Shown: positions 24,801 through 36,800 of the stretch, one piece after another
Numbering within the stretch: position 1 is the stretch's first letter
Layout of the letters: every line of letters starts with the position of its first letter
Origin: Ceratotherium simum simum
Lineage: Eukaryota; Chordata; Mammalia; Perissodactyla; Rhinocerotidae
Direction: 5' to 3'
NCBI RefSeq assembly: GCF_000283155.1
Contig: NW_004454166.1
Span: 3,684,885-3,748,884 of the forward strand
DNA: 64,000 nucleotides
Program-made: the position numbers and the translations under genes
Notes under the pieces: generated by a model
What the model was told of the DNA's origin: nothing
The model's input: only the letters and a program-made list of their open reading frames with translations
Database searches by the model: none

Positions 24801-27800
24801 TTGGTTCACAAAATGCCCAATTTGGGCCTTTGAGGGGCCTCCAACCTGGGAACACACAAAGAAGCCTGCCGTTTGCAGAGGAAAAAGCAAGAGGTAAAAA
24901 TCTAGGGCACCTGGATTCATGTCCCAAATTGCCCTCAAATTGAAATGGGAACTTTCTAATAGGCAGAACTGTCCAAAGATGCAGAGGCCCATCTCAGGAG
25001 TCATGGATTCCCATCCTGGAGGTGGGGAAGCTTGTAAGACTTGGCAGGGACCATAGAGGGAATGGAAGCATCAAAGGTGTGTGTGAGGGTGACCTTCAAA
25101 TCCCTCCAACGTGAGTTTCTGTGATTCTAGGCTGGAACTATGCCACCTCACGCAAATTCTTTTCATTTCTTTGGGCCTCAGTTTCCTCGTCTGTAGTAGA
25201 AGGTGAGGGAATGCAGGTCAGGGAGTGTTTGGAAAGCTCTGTACACAGGCATGGGGTCCCACCACGTAAGGACTATAACCTTGTCTTTTAGGAATAGGAA
25301 ACCCAGAACTGGTCCTCAGCATGGGCTTGTGTGAATGAATGAAACTGCCCTTCAAATGTCAATATTTTTAAAGGAAAATATTTCATTGGTGACCAGCTTG
25401 GGTGCATCAGTTCCCCGAGTAACACTTGGTCACGCGCACTTTCAAAGCCTGGACTCGGGCTACAGGCATGTGGTCCCTTGGCCACAGCACTCCAGGGCTG
25501 ACCGTGAGGGGAGGGGCTGCGGACAGGACGTTGGGGAGCCCACTGGGAGTCCTGAATGCCCATTGCTCACCGGCCTCTTCCGGGGCCCCGTGGTCATCAA
25601 GCGTGGCTTACTGTCTCTTTATTTCGAGTTGTCCATTCATTCATTGATTCACTCGTTGACTCAACGCAGAGCTCAGGGCCTCAGTCCAGACACGTGGAGA
25701 TAGAGATGAGTGTGACCTCGTTCCTGTCCCCAAGGCATTCACAGTCGGGGGGCAGGAAATAAGCCGTTTGCACTGACATATATTAAGCACTCTGTGTTCC
25801 AAGTTTATCTGCTTCTGTTCACACCACCACTCTCAGGAACGAGGCGAACAGCCTCCATGTGACAGGTGAGGGAAGTGAGACGGGGAAGGAGAGAGACCTG
25901 CCCACCGTTGCCCGCCTCCAGGAGGCAGAGCTGGGATTTGAACCCAGGTGTGCTGGCCTGCAGGGCTCATGCTCTTGAGCCTCCTTGAGAGTGTGGTACG
26001 GTGGAAGGGCCCCCGACTGGGAGCCGGGAGGCTGAGGTCCCCCTTCCGGAGATGCCACTGACTCGTGGTGTCCTGAGGCCCGGTGTTACCATCTATAGAC
26101 GGAGGGAGGAGAGCAGGGGCTCTGGTTTTAACACTGTCTGCATCTTAGAGACACCCCGGAAGCTTCAGACCCTGCAGGTGGCCGAGTCCAGGGCCAGACC
26201 AACTGAGGAGCCCCTGGGGCAGGGGCTCAGATGCCCAGGGGATTCTACTGGGCAACTCACACAGGATCCAGCGGGTGGGCTGTGCTGCCTGTGGCCCCCG
26301 CTCACACGCTGTGACCTCCTACACAGTCCCCTGCTCTTCTGCTCCTCACCCCGAGGGACATGCAAACCACCCAGACCACATCTCCCCACAGTGACGCCAC
26401 GTCTGGTGTAGCAGTACTGGCTGGCCATGCACCTTTATGTAGAGCCAGTTCTCCTTTTTCTTCTTCAAAAACTTTTTGTTATGGAAATTCTAAAAATTCA
26501 CAAAACAACTTAGAATAGTATAATAATCCCCCACATACCCATCACTCAATTTGAACAATTATCAACATTATGCCAATCATGCTTCATCCACCTCCTTCCG
26601 CCTTCTTTTTGGAGTAGAGGGGAGGGGTAGCCTGGAGTATTTTAAAACTAACCCCAAACATCAGATCATTTAACTCATAATACTTTCATGTGTATTGCTA
26701 ATAGGGTGATCTAGGACCTTTTTTTCCCTTAGCCACAATGTCACCCATCAATGGTAATGATGGATGTCATCCATCTAACAAAATTAACAATGTTCCTTTA
26801 TATTATCTAACACCCTAGTTGTTAAAAAAGTGCCTTTTTAGGGGCTGGCCCGGTGGTGTAGTGGTTAAGTTCACACGCTGTCCTTCAGCAGCCCAGGGTT
26901 CGCGGGTTTGGATCCCAGGCGCGGACCTATGCACCGCTTGTCAAGCCGTGCCGTGGCAGCGTCCCACATATAAAGTGGAGGAAGATGGGCACGGATGTCA
27001 GTCCAGGGCCAGTCTTCCTCACACACACAAAAAGTGCCTTTTACAGTTACTTTGAATCTGAATCCATACGAGGTCTACACACTGTTTGGCTGCTGTGTCT
27101 CTGCAGTCTCTTTTAGTCTATGATTGTCTCCCACCTTCTTTTTTCTTTTTTGCCCTTGATTTGTTGGAGAAACTGGGTCACTTGTCCTTGGATCCGTTGT
27201 GTTTTCTGCTTTGAGCAGTCGGCGTCTGGTGAGACTGGTGGGAGTGCTGATGGGCTTGGCTCACGACTTCTGAGAGGTTCTTTGTCGACACGTATTAACA
27301 ACCACCAAACTGCACACTGTTGACCCAGACACTTCTGTTCTAGGAATTGAACCTAAAGGGGATACTCTGATATGTAGAAATGCTTTGTACACAAGGATGT
27401 TAATCTCAGTATTGTCCATAATAGAAGAGATTGGACACAGTTTAGCCAACAATTGGGGGTTAATTGAATAAAGTATAGTCAAATAATGGAACATTATGCA
27501 GCTATTAACATTATACTTATTAGGAGTATTTAATGATGGGGGAAAGTACTTACCATATAATGTTAAGCGAAAAAAGCTGGTTTTAAACTTGAGTATATTG
27601 TGTGGTCTTAACTATTTAAAAATAGACACATGCAAAAACCATGGAAGGAAATACCCTCCCTAAATGTCAGCAGTGTGGCGTCAAAGTGGTAGAACTGTGG
27701 GGAGTTGGCAGGTTCCTAATACGTTGTGGTGTTCCCGCCATGGGGCTTATGACTTGTACAGTGGGGCTTCTAAAAAGCTCTGAGAAGAGAGGGATGTTGC

Positions 27801-30800
27801 AGGAAGAGAGACGGAGAGAGGAAGGAGGAAGGGAGAAACAGACACGCGGTGTTTCATCCTGGCACCTAACTGATGAAGACAGATCCCCCAAGGGCCTGTG
27901 TCAGGAATCTGCGATGAACTGAAACGGGTGCCCTGAGTCCTGAGCACGTGGTTTAAAAGCACGATAAGGATGGTGAAGAGAGCACCCACTCTGGAATATC
28001 TTCAGGATCATTTTGAATCTCACAGTCACCCAAGGCAGTGGGTGCGAGGGGCATCCAGGCCTGGCTCTGCCACACATCTGTGACAGGTTTCTTCACCTCT
28101 CTCGGTTCACTCATGCATGAAATGGGGAGCAGAGCACCTACCTCTTGGGTTGTGGTGAAGATGAAATGAGCATTTCATGTATTTATCATGATAAATACAT
28201 AAATATCATGTATTTCATGAAATATATGGAAAACTTTATCTAGCACATAGTATACACTCAACAAATTAGGTAGATAGAATTATTTTGCAGATGAGGCCCA
28301 GAGAGGGTTAGGGGTTTGCTCAACGTCACACAGCTCCCAGGAGTCAAGTAGGGGTGAGCACCTTAGTGCCTGGACTTTCTCCCTTTGTTTTTTGCACTGT
28401 CCACAACCACCCGTCTTCAGACATGAGCCAGAAGTGGGTCAGCAAAGCCCACATGGTCCAAATGAGGTCATGCCATTTCTAAGATTTTCCCACTAGTCAT
28501 TTGGCAAATACTTAGCGAGAGCCTATTATCTGCTGGGTGCAGGGGACACAGCAGAGACCAGACAGCCACACCCCTCTCTTCATGGGGCTCGCTGCCCCCA
28601 GCCCAGAGCAAGCCCCCAGCTCATGCCCAGCTCACTGACCAGGACCAGGGACCGACGTCAGAGCGGAGCAGCTCCATGTCCCAAAGCCGTGGACCAGGTT
28701 TTAACCACATCTTGTTTTAGGCTCAGAGGACATGTGGGAATGAAAGGACAGGTTGGACCCAAAGGAGAAAAGATTGGCGCTGTGACCATTCCGGGGAACA
28801 CACTGGCTCTGAGCAAGTGCCCTAAGCATGTTGTTTGGGGTTAATGTAATCAATTCTGATCAAGGGAATAGTAGAGGCGGTAAGAGGACTGAGCCCAGAA
28901 GAGAACGAATTGAGACTCTGGGAGAATCACGAAAACAGCACGGGGCTCAGTTCCGGCCACGTCTCTTCTTCCCGATCAGTGACCTCGGCCAAGTCTCTTG
29001 ACCTCTGCAGGCCTCGGTTTCCCTATCTGTAATTGGAGGGTCCTTCCATTTCTGGTGTTCTGTCTGAGCTCTGGACTCTGCCCTGGTTTTCTCCCTGGGA
29101 AAGGGTTGCACAGACAGGAGCTTCAGGCAACCAGAGACCTAAGTTTGCTTCTGAGTAGCTGTAGGATTTCAGGAAAGGTCTTTATCTCTTCTTTGCTTCA
29201 GTTTCTCCATCTGTAAAATGGGGTGGGGACGACTACCCCACAAGGGGGTAGCTGGAATGAAATGAGGCAGTGTTTGTGGACATGCTTTGTCTGGTGTCTG
29301 TCACCACAGAAAAATAACAAATTCCTCCTACCGAAGCAACTGGTGATGTTAAAACTGTGGCCTAGGGGATGTGCCCCCAGTGACCTGGGCCACGGCCCCC
29401 AGGAGCCCCACATCGTGGGGCGGTCCTGCCCCAGGAGCCTGATCTGGCCATAGACAGCAACCTGGCTGCCTCTGGGACCCTTCCCGTCTCCACTCTGGCC
29501 CTGGTCCTCTGCCCTCCTTGCCCCTCCCAGGGCTGCCTGAGGCTGTCCCCCAGGGGCAGAGGGTGCTCCAGCCCTGGTGCCTCACAAGGCTGCCAGTGGG
29601 GGTGTAGGGAAGGGAGGGCTGGGGTCTGGGGTCTCCCTGCTCTGGCCGCCTCAGTGGACTTCAGAAGCCAGCAGGGTTCTGGGGGACAGCAGGGTGTCTG
29701 AGAGAGGGCATCACACCACACAGTTTTTATGGGATTTCACTGTCCGTGTTCCCATTCCTTTTGGTGGCTCAGGCCATTCTGTCACCTTATTTGTCAGGAC
29801 TGCCCATTTCTCTGGACCCTTTTTGACAGCCAGAAGCCCCCCGGGATGCCACCTTTCTCGTTTTCTTGTTTTCTTATCCTTTCCAAATGGGTGCTCCTGT
29901 CACTCCGAAAGCCTTTGCTGGCCAGGTGCTGGGACCTGGAGGTGATTCAGGCACCGTGCCTGTCCTCCAGGAGCCCACTGTCCCAGGGAGGCAGCCCTAT
30001 GAGCAGTAAAGGCCCCAAAAGGCTACAGGGCTGGTGGGAGGAGCGGGGTGGGCAGGACCGGCTTCCGAGGAAGGCCGTGTTGGGCCTGGACATCAGTGCA
30101 CCAGCAGGACCCGGACCAGGGGGGAGTCCCTGCTGACAAGAGGGGTGTATGTGCAACGCCTGTCCACTCTACTGGGTTCCTTCCACCACACACCCCCTCA
30201 AGTGTGGTGCAGAAACCACTCAGTGGGGTTCCAAGTGGGACAAGGTGCCCCTTAGGCTGGCTGATACAGAACAGTGCCTTCTTCACGCCTGCATGAGCCT
30301 CATCTTACAGATGAGCACAGTTTCTACAGAGAGGGAAGGGGACAGCGGGAGGGGTGCCCAGGGCTCCTCTGACCAGCTTGTTCTCTTTAGGGTGACACTG
30401 AGGAGGGGCTTCCTGGCCCCGCTGGAACTGCCGGGCCTGCTGGACCCACGGTGAGATTCCCACCAGGCTCGTCACACACACCGTGAGCAGGGGCTGAGGG
30501 TGCCACAGGCGGATTCTTCCTGTCAGCCCAGAGTGCCTTCCGGTCAGACCTCAGGGCTCTTGCCTCTGCCAGAACCCTCAGTGAGCTCAGGAGCAGAATC
30601 TGTTTACATCCTGTTTATATCCTGCATCCTGAATGGCCCACAGGTCCCTCAAACTCAACTCGTCCCAGACGGGACTCATCACCATGCCCCCAGAACTGCT
30701 CCTCCTCCAGGGTCCCCATCTCTGGGATGGCACCCCATCTCCCAGGCCACCAAGAGAGAAAGCAGGAAACGTCTTTGAGTACCCCCCGCCCGCCATCTAG

Positions 30801-33800
30801 TAAGTCCCCCGTCCAGCTATGTAATGCCTCCTTGTCCCCCAAATGATGGCAACAGCCTCCTAACTGGTCTCCCTGCCTCCCTTCTCCCACGTACATGCAC
30901 ACACCACCGCCTCCTTCCTAAAGCCAGCTCTAACCCCTAACCCAGCTCCTCCCTGGAGCCTCTCAACTGGTGTTCCCCACACACCCTCAATGATTGAATT
31001 AGGCCTCGCCTGGTTCCTGTCTTCTAGAGTTAAGTACCAGCAAGGTGTTCTGGAAATTCCATTTTGTTCTTTGGAGGAACTGATGGCATTCGCCAAATAT
31101 GCACAGAGTGCCTTCTCGGTGCCAGATCTCTTGCTGGACATTGGGCACCCAGACGTGTCATAGGACTGGGCCGAATTGGAGGAGTCCTAGTCTAGAGGGG
31201 CTGGCAGACACACACACACAACTAAGCTTCAAGTCAGGTGGTCCTGACACCAAATCAAGACCTCAGCAGAGGCCAGTGGGAACACAGAAAAGAAGAGATG
31301 AACTCTGCCTGAAAATGGGGTGGGGAGGGCTTCACAGAGGAAGTGAGCATGGAACTGGGCCTTGAAGGGTGAGCAGGGATTTGAAAGGCAGGAAAGGAGG
31401 CTGAAGAGAGATGGGAAGGAGTGGAGTATGTTTGAGGACGGGCTGCAAGTTGGCTGCACAGCTGGGAGGTGGGGCGGGAGGAGAGTCGCAGTAGAGGAGA
31501 GTGGGAGAGGAGGCAGGGGGGAAACTTGGCACAGCAGTCATGGGGCAACAGAAAATGGGAAAGCTTTTGGTGACATGACTGTCCTTGGAGAATGGCAGTT
31601 GAAACCAAGGTGTGAGAATGTCTTCTCTCTCCAGGTGGGAGCGGAGGCTGAGGGCTCTGGCCTGGGCGGGGGCTTGGACTTCAGCTCTGGCTCTGGTGAC
31701 CTGGCGCACAGCGAGGAGGAGCTGTTGAGAGTGAGTGTTCTGGGATTGCCTTCCCAGTAATCCCGGAGGGAGGGCCGCAGGGCGGATACAGACGAAACCA
31801 GATTGGCCACTGCTGAGAATTGCTGAGGCTGGTGTGGGCTCCTGGGAGTTCATTATACTTTTCACTCTACATTTGTGTATCTTTCACATTTTCCACTTTG
31901 ATCAGTTTTGCTTTGTTTTAAGTGAGCATGAGCCTTAGTTTATATTCAGGACCTCCACTTCCCTACTTGCCTCATTTCCCTGGCAGCCTTCTCCAGCAGG
32001 CTGCTCCACAGCAAGTATGCCCATGACCTTCACCTCTACAACCTGGCTTCTGCCCTACCCCCTTCCACCTCTTAACCGTCACAGAGACCTGCTGGCCCCT
32101 TCTCTAGGCAGCATTTCACACTTTGGCTTCCAGAACCTTCTTGAAATCCTCCCTACCCTGAGGCGACCCCCTCCCAACCTCCTCAGACCACTCCTTCTCC
32201 CTCTTTGTTCTTGCTTCCCAGGTGGGCCAGCCTCCTGCCCAAGGCTGGGCCTCCACTGGTCCCTGGTCCCCTCCCCGGGGAGCACCTCCCTTCTCCAGCT
32301 GGGGCTAGCACCTCTGTCCCTGGGTCTCCAACCTCATTTCCAGCCCTTCCTCTGAGCCCTTGTGCCGAATCCCAAACTAGAAGGCTCCACTCGGCTGCCC
32401 TTCTGCCCACTCGCCATGACAGGGCTGGAGGGTTCTGGGCCCACCCGATGAGTGGAACGGGAGCCAGGTGGGTCTTTCAGGCTGATGGGATCAGCCAACC
32501 CAGCCAGAGGCTGAGAAGACTAGTACACGGCAGGAAGATTTTTAACAAGGGTTAACAACAGCCAGTTTTTAACCAACTTCTTCATTAATCAGAAAACTAA
32601 ATTAGCCAGAGCGCCTCTGAAAATTCCAACTAAATTTTTATTGTATACATAATCTAGGGAGAAAATGTGATTTAATGGGCTCCAGAAAGACCTGGATTCA
32701 GATTCCAGCTCTTCTAGTAATTAGCTGTGAGTGTGTGAGCCCTAGAGCAAGTCCCACCATCTCACTGACCCTCAGTTTCCCCATCTGCTAAGTGGGAACA
32801 CCAGTCTCTACGTGTGAGGTTATTGTAAGGAATGGAGAGAATGGGTGGAACATACATGCTCAGTGTATATTTATCCCCTCCCCCACTCTTTCTTAATGGA
32901 GTGTCTGTTTTTTAGGGTCCCCCAGGCCCCCCGGGCCCACCTGGCTTACCTGGGATTCCAGGAAAACCAGGAACTGATGTTTTCGTGGGACCCCCTGGAT
33001 CTCCTGGAGAGGATGGAGCTGCTGGTGAACCCGGGCCCCCGGTGAGCCACTGAAGTCATCTTCCCCTCTCTGTGGCCACAGGGCTTCCTTTAGCCAGGGA
33101 GGGGCACACAGACTGCGGGGCTCCAGCACTAAGGCTTAAAGACAGGGAACAAGCAGCTAGCTAACGTTTGTAAACAAATATCCTCCTCAGCCGAGTCATT
33201 GCTAAGACTCATAAGAAGCAGCAGCCAAGAAAAACATCTTCCTACACATTATTTTGCTGCTTTGTCTTAGTTAGGATAAGAAATGCAGACTCATAGAATC
33301 TTGGAATCATAGGACATCAGTGCTGAGCCTGGGGTGGGAGACCGTCAGAGACCATCTAGTCCAACCCTGCTGCTGACTTCCCCCACAGAGGAGAAAACGC
33401 AATCCAGAGAGTGAAGGACACTAGTCCATGGGTGCATGGCCAGCAGTGGCCGAGCTGGGGGCATTCTGCCTTGGACCCGGCACAAGGCCCTGGACCCATT
33501 GGCCTCACCCACCAGGTCCTCCCCAACCAGGAAGAGTTTGTATTTGATTCTTATCAGAAATGTTGTGAGCTGATTGTCATTGATGTTCCCCAGGGCCCTG
33601 AGGGACAGCCTGGACTTGATGGAGCCTCCGGCCTTCCTGGAATGAAAGGGGAGAAGGTACGGGGAAGGCGGGAGGGTTTCAACCATGGAAGCCACCAGGC
33701 CCACATTGTCTCTCCCTGACCTCTAAGCCTGACCTTGCCTCTTATGTGAATGACCCTATCTAATCCCCTCCTGGTCCTCCCTGCTAGATGTCCCCATCCT

Positions 33801-36800
33801 GGGGCTCTTATACCCAAACCTGTACTCAGCATCTTCCCTGCCCACTCCTGCACATTCCCAGCTTCAGTGAATGGTGCTGCCATCTACCCAGTTGCCTGGA
33901 CTCAAAAAAGGGTCTTCTCTACCTCCTCCCTCCTCTCCCTTTCCTGTCATGATCCGTCCGTTGCCAAGACTGGCCAGTCTGAAGTCCACATCTCTCACCT
34001 CTCTCTCACCCTGATCTGACATTCATCTCTCCTCGCCCATGGTGTGGCATCAGGGTCCTCACTGGTGCCCCCTTCTCCCCACCCACAATCCAGCCTCCAC
34101 CCGCCTGCCCAGTCCATCTTCCTCCAGCAGGCTCTCATCAGTCACTGCCCTCTCCACGGACTCCCCGCTGCCTGCAGGACAACACCCTGATCTTGTGGAG
34201 ACCTTCAAGGCCCTTGCTGACCTCCCTTTCTGGCTCCATCTCCCACCGCTCCCTCACATGCCCTCCGGACCAGCCAGCCTACCCTACTGACATGCTCTGG
34301 GCTGCTCCTTCTCTGCAGCCTCCTGGTCTTGGGACGCACTTTTCTTTCTGTCTTGGATGTCCTTTCCCTCTTCTCATTCTCCAAGGCCCAGTTCAGACAT
34401 ATCCTCTGGGAAGCTCTCCCGGCTCTCTATGAGCAGAAAGCACCCCTCCTGCCCCCACTTCCCTTTAGCACACTATTTATTCTGCTGGGACCCCTCTTAG
34501 CCAATGACACCAAGTCTGTTAGCCTCCCTGTCTGCTCCTCACCCCGCCCTGACCAACAAGAGCACTGGTACTTTCTGTGCATCCTTAGAACCTAGGGGGG
34601 CCTCTGTGAGCCTTTGATGAATGAATGAAACCTCTTCAGGCACCATTTTAATCTCCCATTCCCAGTGTCTTGCATACCTTCCCTCTCCTCTTTCTCTGAA
34701 TCCTCTCTCCTCTCCTGTCTGTAAGCTCTGCTTGGTGCTGTGGGGGTTGGGTTCCTGCCCCTGCGTGTTCCCAGCCTGAGTGATGAGATAAGCCATGTCC
34801 TGCAAAGGGCACCCATAAAGATAAGGTGAGCCTCCTTCTAGTCATGCGGTCGTGCATTTCACTGGGGGTCCGTCCCAGTGGGGGCTTTCTGTGTACCCCA
34901 CCCGGAAGAAGTCGTGGAAAATGCAGACTCCCTAGACACCACCATCTTCACTGAACTGAATTGTCAGTTTCCGTCAGCTTTCAAGCGTGTTTATTTTAAT
35001 TGAAACAGTAACTCGATTTTCGTGGAAAGCTCATTTCTCAGAAAAAGAAGAAAAACAATTGTCGAGCTTTATAGAACTCATTTTACATGTACCAACTATT
35101 TCATAAGAAATTAAATTTTGCAGGAAACATCACAGACCTACACTCATCTTCCCGGTTCCTCTTACCAGCTTCCCCCTACCCACCCCACAGACCCCGCCCA
35201 TGGTCCTCCTGCACTTAAAAATACCCACTCCCACAGCCGCACAGGAACACCTGCGCAGGTGCACTCCGCAACTGCTCAGAGACTTGGTTGTGCGCAGAGC
35301 GGCAGGCTGGCCCAGGAGAATTGTTGGAGAAAAATCACATTTTTTCCACCTGAAATTTGCTATGCTTTCTGGTCAAGTAAAAGCAGAATCTACAAGGACT
35401 TGGAAATTTGCATCTCGAGACCTCGAGGGAAATCTTGCGCACGACATTTACCTTAAAAAAAAAAAGGTAAACCGAGGAGCAGGGTCTCTGTTGTAAAATA
35501 ACAAAAAAAGTGCTAAAGAAAATGAGTAATCGCAGGGATGTAACACCGCATAAGATCCAATGATACATTTGATCCTTGACTCCTCTCAATATCCATTCTT
35601 CAACTTGCACACCTCCAGTGATGAGGGGCTCATTCCCTGCCCAGGCAATGCTTTCCAGGGTTGCGTGGACACTTGTAGGGAGGCCTTTCCTCACGCTGCT
35701 GGAAGATCAGCCTCTCTTCTCTCTTGCAGGACACATTGACCAGTCTAGGCAGTTGTCTAAAGTGGGGTTTTTCCCCAAAGAATAAGGTCCAGTTTATTTG
35801 GCTGGAAAAAAAATATTGTTATATATAATCATTATTTTCAAATGTGGGATTGTCGTCAAAATGTGGATAGTCATTAGGAATTTATCAAATGGATTATTCT
35901 ATGTTGAGTTTGATGGTAGAAGTATTCCTCAATTTATTTTCCCCAAATTAAGATGAGAGCTACTCTGAGATCTTTAGCCCATAAAGGAACAGGTGAAGAG
36001 TAGCCTGCTTTCTCATCTACAGAATGCTTCTGGAAAGGATGCTGAAGAACGTGCTGGAGATGGGCCTCTGTACAATTCCTTTCTGCTTTTTGCACTGTGG
36101 GTTCTACCGTCCAGGTCTTCAGTACATACCTAGGATTAACAGCTGTCATTCTTCTCCGTCTTTCACAATCTGAATCATTCATTGTATTCTTCAGTCTCAG
36201 AAGGTGCCGGGACACCCAGGCAGAAAAGAGTTTGTGCTTTGAAATTTTCTTCAGTGCCCAGAGTTGCTGAGGAACCTTGAGTCCCCAGCAACTGGCTTTG
36301 AGAAATCTCACCGAGCTGCCGAAGTGTCACTGTTTGGCGTTGGAAAACCAGCTTCTGCCTTTACCGTGAGATGTAAGAGAAATACAAGGAAATCATCATC
36401 CCCTTCCTTTTCTCCAAGTAATCCCAATTTGGCTTTGAGCCCTTCTCTAGATCTTACATGATGAAGAACGGGGTACCCCTTAAGAACCTGAGCTGCGAGC
36501 TGCTCTTAACTAGGGCCCAGTAATGTGTTTAGAGCTTGTAACAACTTGTTTCAATTAATTATATCGGCCTGATTTCCTATTTTGTATCTTCTTTCATCAC
36601 CATCGGGTGTGTTTGGTACGAAATCCGGGTCGTAGACCTCCATAAAACCAAATAGACTGTAGTCAATTGTAAGTGTAACAAATTGAAGTTATCAGTATAA
36701 CAGACATCATGAGCAAAACGACAGACATCCACAAGGCAGTAAGTTGTGCCATCTCAGATACCACAACAGAGGAGAAATCCACGTATTTATGAGGTTTCTT

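Larger units (their letters stand above)
24685..30390. other. Intron W9-W10 (absorbs a decayed exon)
   Basis: 5.7 kb. It holds MIR copies near 25125-25230 (+), 25770-25990 (-), 28050-28290, 28935-29050 (+) and 29100-29290 (+), a MER5-like piece near 26105-26240, an L1 fragment (26450-27290, -) split by an ERE, a second L1 fragment (27300-27660, +), a perfect 24-bp palindrome (28177-28200) and the decayed COL1 exon (28721-28772). Confidence 0.65.

Noticed and set aside
28773..28778. AT at the decayed exon's donor as a U12-type AT-AC intron
   Set aside because: U12 AT-AC donors read ATATCC; this reads attggc, and the next exon's acceptor is a normal AG with a pyrimidine tract.
28727..28782. 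Rescue of the decayed exon by alternative acceptors (AG at 28725-28726 or 28727-28728) or the downstream donor gct/gtgacc
   Set aside because: None of the acceptors gives phase 0 to the Gly-X-Y frame, and the downstream donor gives 61 nt and a stop at the junction with W10.
31332..31865. 177-codon minus-strand open frame
   Set aside because: It overlaps W11 and an L2-like element, has low-complexity Pro/Ser composition and no recognisable domain.
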